This document shows positions 16,096 to 23,393 of a DNA stretch of 46,752 nt, one piece after another; position 1 is the stretch's first letter; every line of letters starts with the position of its first letter. Made by a program: the position numbers and the translations under genes. Under the pieces are notes generated by a model. It was not told the DNA's origin. It saw only the letters and a program-made list of their open reading frames with translations, and made no database searches. Origin of the DNA: Clostridia bacterium (lineage in GTDB: Bacteria; Bacillota; Clostridia; Oscillospirales; Acutalibacteraceae); NCBI GenBank assembly GCA_017531385.1, contig JAFXLD010000070.1, positions 1 to 46,752 of the forward strand, written 5' to 3'.

Positions 16096-16860
16096 ATGAA
16101 CAGAAAGAAAATTCAGAGAATGATAGATTCGGGCTTCACCGAACTTTCATCAGAGAAGATAAAAAAGCTTATTGAAGCGGAAGTCAGAAAGGGTGAAAAT
16201 GCCGACACGGATTACATTGACCTTTGCTTTGAACTGCTTGAAATAAAAGAGAATCAGACCACACCCGTAAAATACAGACCAAGGTCTGTGAAAACATTAC
16301 TTATTGCGGCAATAGTTTTTGTTTTGATTGTTTCCGTAGTAACCGCATCTGTATATGCAATTTATTTTAACATTCCTGATAATGTTTCACAGCTTAAAGA
16401 TAACGATGCTTATATTGATATAAATTGGGAACATTCGGATACGACAGCAGACGGTTATCAGCTGCTTGAAAGCGATCTTGCAAAGGAGCTTGAGGCTCAC
16501 GGCATAACGCCTGTAACCTTCCCGGAGAAACTCCTGACAGACGATTGCGTTATCACAAGTATTGAATATCCCGAGACGGATAAAACATTGAATATTACTG
16601 CATTTATAGAATTTGAGTATCAAGGCATATATAGCAATATTACAATTTCGCAAAACAATCATGAAATGTCGTGGATTGGGGAAAACACTCAAATGAATGT
16701 TATTTCAGGCCAAATGATAAATGTTAATGGTATGGATATATTGTTTTTTGAAAGAGAAAAAAGTTGTTCTGTTCAATATAAAGATAACTGCACGGAATAC
16801 CAAATATATTTGGAATGCGATGCTGATACAGTTCTTGAATTTGTAAATTCCATAAAGTAG
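16096..16860 (+). CDS. Putative membrane anti-sigma factor
   Basis: A 254-residue single-pass protein: a charged cytoplasmic N-terminus of about 70 residues (MNRKKIQRMIDSGFTELSSE), one membrane segment at about 72-92 (TLLIAAIVFVLIVSVVTASVY), and an outside C-terminal domain of about 160 residues rich in beta-prone sequence, similar in layout to DUF4367-type anti-sigma proteins. AAAGGAGGGG precedes the ATG. The position directly after an ECF sigma gene and the topology suggest it holds the sigma factor inactive until an envelope signal arrives. No zinc-binding HxxxCxxC motif is visible, so it is not a classical ZAS protein. Confidence 0.72.
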   Translation: MNRKKIQRMIDSGFTELSSEKIKKLIEAEVRKGENADTDYIDLCFELLEIKENQTTPVKYRPRSVKTLLIAAIVFVLIVSVVTASVYAIYFNIPDNVSQLKDNDAYIDINWEHSDTTADGYQLLESDLAKELEAHGITPVTFPEKLLTDDCVITSIEYPETDKTLNITAFIEFEYQGIYSNITISQNNHEMSWIGENTQMNVISGQMINVNGMDILFFEREKSCSVQYKDNCTEYQIYLECDADTVLEFVNSIK

Positions 16861-16886
16861 ATAAACTGAATACAGATTTGTTTTTT

Positions 16887-16917
16887 GGTGGCGGATTTTT
16901 TTCCGCCATTTTTTTTG
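16887..16917 (+). terminator. Intrinsic terminator after the anti-sigma gene
   Basis: A TGGCGGA (16889-16895) / TCCGCCA (16902-16908) stem is followed by eight or more T residues. Confidence 0.9.
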
Positions 16918-16918
16918 T

Positions 16919-17155
16919 TCACATTTTTGAAATTTCCGACACTATAGTTATAAGGTTTTTTCTAAAAAACTGTTGTTTAGTTTTTAGAAGAAGTTTTAAG
17001 ATAAAATAATCAATAAGCGGTGATACCAATGGCATTGTGAGCACGGCGGACTTATAAAAGATATGTTTTCTGAACTTCGTCATACCGTTTTATCTGTCCG
17101 CTTGAAATTATTTCAGATAAAGAAGTTCTACTATATTTTATAAGGAGTGTTTAAT
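16919..17155 (+). promoter_or_regulatory. Structured 5' leader of the surface-protein gene
   Basis: This 237-bp gap has no protein gene. It contains a CTAAAAAACT/AGTTTTTAG hairpin (about 16962-16989), then GGTGATACCAATG (17019-17031). That 13-mer is shared with both RNA elements and again starts a three-codon ORF (Met-Ala-Leu-stop, 17029-17040). Downstream, GCGGAC (17046-17051) pairs with GTCCGC (17096-17101), while AAGCGG (17015-17020) can compete for CCGCTT (17099-17104). GAACTTC (17072-17078) can pair with GAAGTTC (17122-17128) near the SD. These mutually exclusive pairings suggest a regulatory leader; I recognise no riboswitch class. Confidence 0.4.
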
Positions 17156-18946
17156 TTGAATAAAACAAAAAAAATAATATCGGCATTTTTAGCCGTGCTT
17201 ATGATAATGTCATTTACATCTCTGTTTGCTTCGGCAGAGGGTGTTGTGTTAACAGCAGACAATGTTGTTGAATGGCCCACTGTAGAATATAAAAATACTG
17301 ATGGTTTGTATTATTATGAACAACCAATTGATGACGGACTTGTATTAAATGGTGGTGTTGTGACTTCTGATGGAACGGCAGAAGGAACGGTTATTGCAGG
17401 TAAATTCGTATTCAATTATGAAGAGGATGATTTCCCGTCATCTGGAACACGAAAGGCTAATATTAAATTTATTCCTGAAGATTTAATCACTTACTCAGGC
17501 TTTGAAGTTGACAGTTCAGCAAATGTTACTTTTGTTGTTACAAAGACTACTCCCGTTTTTGAAGATGAAATAAATAACCCTCTTATTGCAACAGAAGTAG
17601 AGGCTGGAGCAACTCTTGCAAATTCAACTCTTTCCGGAGGAAAAGTAGTTAATCCTTACAATGCTAACGCTCCTAAACTGGCAACAAAGTCATGGTCATG
17701 GTCAGACAAAAAAACTGTTGTTACTGAAAGCGGATATTATGAGGCAAAACTTACTTGTCCTTCATATAACACAATTTATGCACAGGTATATGTAAGAGTA
17801 GCCGGTGATGACGTAGTTGTTGAAATTGAAGAAATGCCTACTATTGCCGATGTTAAGTATAAAGAAGGTTTAACAGCTGGTGACCTTACAATCAGCGGCG
17901 GCAAGGCTTCAGTTGCTGGTGAATTTAAGGTGAAAGATGCTTCTCAGCCACTGATCGGCGGAAAAAACACAGTCGCTGTTGTTTTTGTTCCCGAAGATAC
18001 TACCTTGGATGAAGTTGAATTTTCAATAACTGTTACTGTTGAAAAGCTTGCAACTTATTTTATTGATGAAAACGGAAATAAAATTACTCCTGAAATAAAA
18101 ATACCTTATAATTCTACACTTGATTCCAGTACTTTAGCTTCATATGTTGAAAAACTTACAGCTAATTGTGGAAAGTTTTCTGTTAGTCGTATTACTCCAA
18201 ATACAATTGATACATCTAAAATAGCTGAATATGAATATAAATCATCGATTGCTCCTGAAAATAGTAATTATATTTCGAGTGAAGTAGTTTTTAAGCTTAT
18301 CATTGAACCAAAAGAAATCACACCTACAATTTCCGCATACGGAAACGACACCTATATGATCACAACAGGTGACTACAAAATAAGCCCTAGAGGTACATAT
18401 GATTTATATGTAAACGGTGAGCTTGTAATGGAAGATATCAAGTATCAGGAAGAATTTACATGGCGTCCCGAAAAGAGTGGTACATATAACCTTAAGGCAG
18501 TTTACAATCCTGTTGAAAACGATACTTATAAGGTTAATGATGCTGTAAGAGAAAACATGGAACTGAATCTTACATGGAAAATTAACTGCATTAACTGCGG
18601 TGCTTACGACTATAAATACGGCGAAACAGCAAAGGTTAATCACAGTCTTGGTAACCAGTTCGCTGGCTGGGTATTCTACGATGAAAACGGAAATGAATTT
18701 ACACCCGAAAATGTGGTTGCAGATGAATCCACATCAAGTGTAAAATTCACAATGCCCGACTTTTCACTTACAGTAAAGGCAAAAATCGTCGGTGAAGCTG
18801 ATGACAGCGTTGACAGCGATGATAACAGCGGCAGTGCCGGTTCAACTTCAATCTTCAGCAGATTTATAGAATTCCTTCGTAATTTGTTTGAAAAGTATAT
18901 CAACATTTTCAAAACAGTTTTCGGAATGTTTGCTCCCGCAAACTGA
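17156..18946 (+). CDS. Secreted surface protein with Ig-like and InlB-type repeats
   Basis: A 596-residue protein with a signal peptide (MNKTKKIISAFLAVLMIMSF, cleavage near SAEG). The body is made of beta-sandwich-like repeats, for example ADVKYKEGLTAGDLTISGGK followed by an AVVFVPEDTTLDEVEF unit; an equivalent VVTSDGTAEGTV...KFIPEDLITYSGFEV unit lies near the N-terminus. A C-terminal block (CGAYDYKYGETAKVNHSLGN...FAGWVFYDENGNEFTPEN) resembles divergent InlB/Listeria-Bacteroides repeats. After an acidic Ser/Asp linker the last 30 residues form an aromatic amphipathic helix (FSRFIEFLRNLFEKYINIF) and there is no LPxTG, so attachment may be non-covalent. TTG at 17156 is chosen: AAGGAG lies 9 nt upstream. 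Confidence 0.8.
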   Translation: MNKTKKIISAFLAVLMIMSFTSLFASAEGVVLTADNVVEWPTVEYKNTDGLYYYEQPIDDGLVLNGGVVTSDGTAEGTVIAGKFVFNYEEDDFPSSGTRKANIKFIPEDLITYSGFEVDSSANVTFVVTKTTPVFEDEINNPLIATEVEAGATLANSTLSGGKVVNPYNANAPKLATKSWSWSDKKTVVTESGYYEAKLTCPSYNTIYAQVYVRVAGDDVVVEIEEMPTIADVKYKEGLTAGDLTISGGKASVAGEFKVKDASQPLIGGKNTVAVVFVPEDTTLDEVEFSITVTVEKLATYFIDENGNKITPEIKIPYNSTLDSSTLASYVEKLTANCGKFSVSRITPNTIDTSKIAEYEYKSSIAPENSNYISSEVVFKLIIEPKEITPTISAYGNDTYMITTGDYKISPRGTYDLYVNGELVMEDIKYQEEFTWRPEKSGTYNLKAVYNPVENDTYKVNDAVRENMELNLTWKINCINCGAYDYKYGETAKVNHSLGNQFAGWVFYDENGNEFTPENVVADESTSSVKFTMPDFSLTVKAKIVGEADDSVDSDDNSGSAGSTSIFSRFIEFLRNLFEKYINIFKTVFGMFAPAN

Positions 18947-18987
18947 AGGAGTTTTCATATTTTCACATAAAAAAATAGAAATATTTT

Positions 18988-19022
18988 CTTCCTCTATGTG
19001 CTCCGCATAGGGGAAGTTTTTT
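18988..19022 (+). terminator. Intrinsic terminator of the surface-protein gene
   Basis: An 11-bp stem CTTCCTCTATG (18988-18998) / CATAGGGGAAG (19006-19016) with one G-U pair is followed by six T residues. Confidence 0.9.
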
Positions 19023-19029
19023 AAAATAA

Positions 19030-19205
19030 AAAAATGCTGTCCTCAGACAGCACCCAACATATTTATAATAACATAAATTATATGCAGTTGTCAATAGTTT
19101 TTGGAGTCAATATATACAAAATCTGCGAGTTATACAAATAAAAATAGTTAAATTTGTACAAATTTCCGTCTTGAAAAAGCGAAAAAGATATGCTATTATA
19201 TAGAC
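19030..19205. promoter_or_regulatory. RNA element copy 2: conserved bidirectional promoter region
   Basis: Paralogue of 13387-13561 with very high identity. It has a GCTGTC (19036-19041) / GACAGC (19046-19051) hairpin, a minus-strand promoter TTGACA (19094-19089), 18 bp, TATTAT (19070-19065), repeats TATACAAA at 19113 and 19131 and TGTACAAA at 19155, and a plus-strand promoter TTGAAA (19171-19176), 17 bp, TATTAT (19194-19199). The hairpin stem gains a base pair relative to copy 1. A minus-strand transcript would end in GCTGTC...GACAGC followed by seven T residues. Confidence 0.65.
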
Positions 19206-19222
19206 ACAGAGAGGTGATACCA

Positions 19223-19234
19223 ATGTACAGGTAA
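19223..19234 (+). CDS. Three-codon ORF (Met-Tyr-Arg) at the 5' end of RNA element copy 2
   Basis: ATG TAC AGG TAA has the same upstream 14 bases as copy 1, including the extended SD. The stop codon forms the loop of a short AGG/CCT hairpin. Confidence 0.35.
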   Translation: MYR

Positions 19235-19413
19235 CCTAAGGCTCAAATAAAAAATAAAGAGCCAAAAAGATACTTTTCAAAAAGAACAAAGGACAGAACA
19301 AAAAGTGCTTCTCACTCTACGGGAATTATATAGATGGAAAAAATGCAAGTTTCACCACCTGAGTTCGAGTAAGAAAGAGTATCAGAAAATATTAAGAAAG
19401 AGAGGACAAAAAA

Positions 19414-19446
19414 ATGAAACTTGACTTCAAAAGTGAACAGAAGTAA
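19414..19446 (+). CDS. Conserved 10-residue micro-ORF MKLDFKSEQK
   Basis: An AGAGAGG SD lies about 9 nt before the ATG, and the stop lies in the terminator stem. It pairs with the ORF at 13847-13879; most codon differences are synonymous. Confidence 0.35.
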   Translation: MKLDFKSEQK

Positions 19447-19490
19447 CCCTCAACCGGGGATCAGATGACAAACGGTTGAGGGTTATTTCT
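19439..19490. terminator. Long-stem bidirectional terminator of RNA element copy 2
   Basis: The arms are 19439-19456 and 19473-19490 (AACCCTCAACCG and complement), 18 bp with one G-U. Compared with copy 1, the inner pairs change from CGACTG/CAGTCG to CAACCG/CGGTTG, a compensatory change. It ends at the stop of the convergent antiporter gene. Confidence 0.9.
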
Positions 19491-20786
19491 TTATGCCGGA
19501 TTCTGTTTTGAAGCAATATGTTCATCACGGGCACTTTTTCTGCCTTCAGCCTGAATGTCACCGGCTTTAGTCAGTGCAATCTTTGTAAGGAACGGGCCTA
19601 CAATTTCGTAAATAAGCACTGCAAAAAGAGTGATGTTTCTGACTATAGCACCGTCGGGACCGAGTTCAATTGCTTTGATTGCCATACCCAGCGCAACACC
19701 TGCCTGAGGAAGAAGTGTGATACCGAGATATTTTGTTATATTCTTGTCGCATTTTGTCATTTTTGCGCTGATGAAAGCACCGGAGCATTTACCGATTGAA
19801 CGGGAAATTATGTAAACGATACCTGCAATAACAACGGCAATGTCTGCAAAAACGGAAAGCTCAAGCTCAGCACCGCTTATAACGAAGAAGAGAATGAGAA
19901 TGGGTGCTGTCCATCTGTCTGCTCTGTCCATAAGTTCTTCTGAAACATCACAGAAGTTGCAGAATACAGTACCGAGCATCATACATGCAAGCAGGGAAGA
20001 GAATCCCACATGAAAATGTCCCACATCGAATTTAAGGCATGAAATCGCAACGGTCATCATTACGAATGTGACTGAAACAGCCATACGCTTTGAACGGGAA
20101 TGGAAGAATTTTTCGCAGAATGTGAAAAGACCGCCCATAACAAGACCGAGAAGAATTGAAAGCACAACTTCAAGAACAGGTTCAACAATTACCGACAGAA
20201 CATCAATTGTACCTGTGCTCAGTGACTTTGCAACACCGAATGAAACAGCAAAAACCATAAGACCAACTGCGTCGTCAAGGGCTACAACAGGCAACAGGAT
20301 GTCTGTAACGGGACCCTTTGCCTTGTACTGTTTAACAACCATAAGTGTTGCTGCAGGAGCCGTTGCCGTTGCAACTGCACCGAGAACGATTGCAGCGGGA
20401 AGTGTGAGTTTGTCTGGCATTGCAAGATGAAGAAGTATCAGCACCGTATCAACGATTATTGTTGTGAATAAAGCCTGAAAAACGCCGATAATGGTTGCCT
20501 GTCTGCCGATTTTTTTCAGCTGTGCAAGACGGAATTCATTACCCATTGAAAAAGCAATGAAGCCGAGTGCAACATCGGAAATTATTCCGAAACCTTCAAT
20601 CTGCTCTGTGGTGATTCCTATTCCGGGTATGTTGAATGCACCCAACACAAAAGGACCGATAAGAACACCTGCGATAAGGTAGGCAGTAACAGCGGGAAGC
20701 TTGACGAGCTTTACAAGTCTTGATAACAGAAGTCCTGCCAGCAGAGCTATGGAAAGGCTCAGCAATATACTTGCGGTATGATTCAT
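19491..20786 (-). CDS. CPA2-type cation:proton antiporter
   Basis: A 431-residue integral membrane protein with about 12 hydrophobic segments, matching the Na+/H+ exchanger (Kef/NapA-like) fold. Marks are the first-helix region LVKLPAVTAYLIAGVLIGPF, GFIAFSMGNEF, the gate region ATAPAATLMVVKQYKAKGPV, and the ion-binding VVALDDAVGLMVF with the two adjacent aspartates typical of electrogenic CPA2 members. A late RSIGKCSGAFISAKM segment and the LLPQAGVALGMAIK segment are also typical. There is no C-terminal TrkA/RCK domain, so it is probably a plain Na+(K+)/H+ exchanger. GAGGT precedes the ATG by about 10 nt. The gene is tail-to-tail with RNA element copy 2. Confidence 0.9.
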   Translation of the reverse strand: MNHTASILLSLSIALLAGLLLSRLVKLVKLPAVTAYLIAGVLIGPFVLGAFNIPGIGITTEQIEGFGIISDVALGFIAFSMGNEFRLAQLKKIGRQATIIGVFQALFTTIIVDTVLILLHLAMPDKLTLPAAIVLGAVATATAPAATLMVVKQYKAKGPVTDILLPVVALDDAVGLMVFAVSFGVAKSLSTGTIDVLSVIVEPVLEVVLSILLGLVMGGLFTFCEKFFHSRSKRMAVSVTFVMMTVAISCLKFDVGHFHVGFSSLLACMMLGTVFCNFCDVSEELMDRADRWTAPILILFFVISGAELELSVFADIAVVIAGIVYIISRSIGKCSGAFISAKMTKCDKNITKYLGITLLPQAGVALGMAIKAIELGPDGAIVRNITLFAVLIYEIVGPFLTKIALTKAGDIQAEGRKSARDEHIASKQNPA

Positions 20787-20912
20787 AAATAAATTACCTC
20801 TTTTGATTAAATCTTTTCAAAACTAATACATTATAGTACCCAAAATAGAATTTTGTGTTGTGTGTTTGTGAATTAATTGTAAATAAAAAGGCGACGAGAA
20901 TGAAATTTCCGT

Positions 20913-21035
20913 CACCTTGCAGTTTATTTAATTACTTATACTGATAACATCCATAATGGTGCGCTTACGGAAATCACCGATAACCTTTCTTTTGAAACGG
21001 AACTTTTCAGTATGGTGCTGATTAAGGAAAAATAA
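20913..21035 (+). pseudogene. Possible 3' remnant of a protein gene
   Basis: An open frame without a start codon reads HLAVYLITYTDNIHNGALTE then ITDNLSFETELFSMVLIKEK and a stop at 21035. The ending has the look of a real protein C-terminus, but there is no SD, no ATG, and a stop four codons upstream. The rest of the 20787-21063 gap shows nothing else I can support. Confidence 0.3.
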
Positions 21036-21063
21036 TCAATCAGAAAAAAATTAAAAAAAGTAG

Positions 21064-21092
21064 TTGACTTTTGAAAATTTAGGGAGTATAAT
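21064..21092 (+). promoter_or_regulatory. Sigma-A promoter of the T-box leader
   Basis: TTGACT (21064-21069), a 17-bp spacer and TATAAT (21087-21092). Confidence 0.85.
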
Positions 21093-21097
21093 GCACT

Positions 21098-21405
21098 CAA
21101 CAACTGAATAATGTTGTACAGATAAATGCGTAGAGCAGAAACCAGTAGGTCGGAAAGAACCTGGAGAGAGTTGCCGGTTGGTGCGAGGCAAAGGGGGCAT
21201 CCTTCACGAATTCATTCTGTTAGCAGTGCACTGAATAAGAGAAATCTTTAGTAGGATGCAACGGGGGTTCCCGTTACAGAACTAAGGTATGATTGTACCT
21301 GACAAGGCTGTCACCGTGAGATGGCAGCGAACTGAGGTGGTACCACGGGATTATCGATTTTCTCGTCCTCTGTATTCTTTTCGGAATGCGGAGGGCGTTT
21401 TTGTT
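21098..21405 (+). promoter_or_regulatory. T-box riboswitch leader, probably tRNA-Phe responsive
   Basis: The T-box core AACTGAGGTGGTACCACGG is at 21330-21348. It is followed by a terminator stem (CGTCCTC at 21364-21370, GAGGGCG at 21391-21397) and a T run. Stem I features are AGTA near 21149, a GGAGAGAG bulge, the distal GGTGCGAGG loop, and CACGAATTCATT at 21206-21217. I read the specifier codon in that last segment as TTC (21211-21213), which is Phe. Uncharged tRNA would pair with the T-box and allow read-through into the ligase/ACT operon. The T-box call is secure; the specifier register is an inference from the GAA-NNN-A context. Confidence 0.93.
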
Positions 21406-21467
21406 TGCTTTTTCACACTCCGAAGGTCTTGTTCTAACCAGAAGCAAAAACAGAAAGGATGGTAAAA

Positions 21468-22775
21468 ATGGCACAGAACTATTATCAGAAAGAAATCGAA
21501 ACCATGCCGATTGAAGAAATGAAAAAACTTCAGTCAGAAAAACTCGTAAAACAGGTGAAGCACGTTTATGAAAACGTACCTTACTACAAGGGGCTCATGG
21601 ATGAAAAAGGTGTAAAGCCCGAAGACATCCGCGGAATTGAAGATCTGCATAAACTTCCTTTCCTTACAAAAGCAGATCTGCGTGATGCTTATCCTTACGG
21701 TCTTCTTGCAAAACCGCTTGATGACTGTGTACGTATTCAGTCCACATCAGGTACAACAGGTCGCCGTGTAGTAGCTTTCTACACACAGAATGACATTGAT
21801 TTATGGGAAGACTGCTGTGCCCGTGCAATCACAGCCACAGGAGCTACAAAGAAGGACGTATGTCAGGTAGCTTACGGTTACGGACTTTTCACAGGCGGTC
21901 CCGGTCTTAACGGCGGTTCACACAAGGTCGGTTGTCTTACACTTCCGATGTCTTCAGGTAACACAGAGCGTCAGATTCAGTTCATGATGGATCTGAATGC
22001 AAGTTTAATCTGTTGTACTCCCTCTTATGCCGCATATATCGGTGAAACATTAAAAGAACAGGGATATAAGCCCGAGGACATTCCTCTAAAAGCAGGTATC
22101 TTCGGAGCAGAGCCCTGGACAGAGGAAATGCGAAAAGGTATTGAAGAAGTTCTCGGCATTAAGGCTTACGATATTTACGGTCTTACCGAAACAACCGGTC
22201 CCGGTGTTGCTTTCGAATGCAGTGAACAGACAGGTATGCATGTTAACGAAGACCATTTCTACGCTGAAATTATTGATCCCGATACAGGTGAAGTTCTTCC
22301 CGAGGGAAGTAAGGGTGAGCTTGTGTTCACATCTCTCGACAAGGAAGCATTCCCTCTTCTCCGTTACCGTACACGTGATATATGTGTTCTTTCCCGAAAA
22401 AAATGTTCATGCGGCAGAACTCTCATTAAAATGGCTAAGCCTATGGGCAGAACAGACGATATGCTTATTATCCGCGGTGTGAATGTATTCCCGAGCCAGA
22501 TTGAAACCGTATTACTTAACGAAGGTTATCAGCCGAACTATCAGATTGTAGTTGACCGTGTCAAAAACACTGATACATTCGAAGTCAATGTTGAAATGAC
22601 CCCGGAACAATTCACCGATAAGGTCGGAGAAATTCTTGCTATGGAAAAATCTCTTGCAAATGCAATGAAGGCAATGCTTGGTATCAACCCTGCTGTTCAC
22701 CTTGTTGCACCTAAATCCATTGCACGAAGTGAAGGTAAGGCAGTCAGAGTCATTGACAAGAGAAAACTTATATAA
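21468..22775 (+). CDS. paaK: Phenylacetate-CoA ligase
   Basis: A 435-residue adenylate-forming enzyme that activates phenylacetate (or a related aryl acid) with ATP to an aryl-CoA. The AMP/ATP loop QSTSGTTGRR is at 91-100. Further marks are YGYGLFTGGPGLNGGSH, GAEPWTEEMR, IYGLTETTGPGVAFEC, LLRYRTRDICVL and the C-terminal MGRTDDMLIIRGVNVFPSQ. ATG at 21468 is chosen because AAAGGATGG lies 5-7 nt upstream; the ATG at 21459 is only 2 nt from that SD. The T-box leader, the probable Phe specifier and the following ACT protein tie it to aromatic amino acid metabolism; in related bacteria it often accompanies indolepyruvate:ferredoxin oxidoreductase, which is absent here. Confidence 0.93.
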   Translation: MAQNYYQKEIETMPIEEMKKLQSEKLVKQVKHVYENVPYYKGLMDEKGVKPEDIRGIEDLHKLPFLTKADLRDAYPYGLLAKPLDDCVRIQSTSGTTGRRVVAFYTQNDIDLWEDCCARAITATGATKKDVCQVAYGYGLFTGGPGLNGGSHKVGCLTLPMSSGNTERQIQFMMDLNASLICCTPSYAAYIGETLKEQGYKPEDIPLKAGIFGAEPWTEEMRKGIEEVLGIKAYDIYGLTETTGPGVAFECSEQTGMHVNEDHFYAEIIDPDTGEVLPEGSKGELVFTSLDKEAFPLLRYRTRDICVLSRKKCSCGRTLIKMAKPMGRTDDMLIIRGVNVFPSQIETVLLNEGYQPNYQIVVDRVKNTDTFEVNVEMTPEQFTDKVGEILAMEKSLANAMKAMLGINPAVHLVAPKSIARSEGKAVRVIDKRKLI

Positions 22776-22796
22776 TATCAGAAGGGAGTTACAATT

Positions 22797-23228
22797 ATGG
22801 CTATCAGACAATTAACAGTATTCGTTGAAAATAAGCAGGGTGCGCTTGTTTCAATAACCGATACACTTTCAAAGAATAACATCAATCTCAGAGCTCTTTC
22901 AATTGCGGAAACTCAGGATTTCGGCATTCTCCGTCTTATTGTTAACGATGAGACGGCAGCCGAAAAAATTCTTGCTGATGAAGGTTATTTAATCAGGATT
23001 ACCGATGTCGTAGGTGTTAAAATCGGGGATGCACCGGGTAAACTTTCAGAAGCACTGAAAGTTCTTGACGAAAATAATATCAATATGGAATATCTCTATG
23101 CTTTTATGGCACGCACCGAAAAACACGCGTATGTTGTTATCCGTGTTGAAGATAATAATGCGGCTGAAAAAGTTCTTGAAGATGCAGGTTTCCATCTTAT
23201 TACTCAGGCAGATATCTGCAAACTGTAA
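22797..23228 (+). CDS. Tandem ACT-domain protein
   Basis: A 143-residue protein consisting of two ACT modules (about 3-70 and 72-141), each with the beta-alpha-beta start seen in RQLTVFVENKQGALVSITDT and GVKIGDAPGKLSEALKVLDE. ACT domains bind amino acids, so this is probably an allosteric or sensory partner of the ligase encoded 21 bp upstream and shares its T-box. GAAGGGAG precedes the ATG. No DNA-binding or catalytic domain is present. A strong terminator follows. Confidence 0.9.
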   Translation: MAIRQLTVFVENKQGALVSITDTLSKNNINLRALSIAETQDFGILRLIVNDETAAEKILADEGYLIRITDVVGVKIGDAPGKLSEALKVLDENNINMEYLYAFMARTEKHAYVVIRVEDNNAAEKVLEDAGFHLITQADICKL

Positions 23229-23254
23229 GAAATAAATTTCATAATTAAAATAAC

Positions 23255-23292
23255 GAAAGCGAAGTCCGGATAAAACCAGACTTCGCTTTTAT
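23255..23292 (+). terminator. Intrinsic terminator of the ligase/ACT operon
   Basis: A GAAAGCGAAGTC / GACTTCGCTTTT stem with inner GG/CC pairing is followed by a short T tract, about 30 bp after the ACT stop. Confidence 0.85.
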
Positions 23293-23393
23293 CATAATTG
23301 TGACAAGAATACAATTGAAACTATTATGTGAGTGTAAGTGAGTGAAAACAGAAAGGAGAGGGAGACAATCAAATCTTTGGAAAATGTTTGCTT

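Larger units (their letters stand above)
19206..19494 (+). ncRNA. Putative structured RNA with micro-ORFs, element copy 2
   Basis: A predicted transcript of about 290 nt with the same order of parts as 13562-13930: GAGAGGTGATACCA plus Met-Tyr-Arg-stop, a small AGG-TAA-CCT hairpin, a GGCTC/GAGCC stem (about 19240-19263) with a shorter A-rich loop, a TTCTC/GGGAA hairpin near 19310, MKLDFKSEQK, and a terminator. The middle is about 80 nt shorter than copy 1. The next gene is convergent, as at copy 1. Stem bases differ between copies yet stay paired, which supports an RNA with conserved structure. Confidence 0.55.

Noticed and set aside
15460-16961. TAAGGTTTTTT shared upstream of the ECF sigma gene (15460-15470) and in the surface-protein leader (16951-16961)
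   Set aside because: It is only 11 bases of low complexity, without a matching -35 element at either site. Not enough to propose a common regulator.
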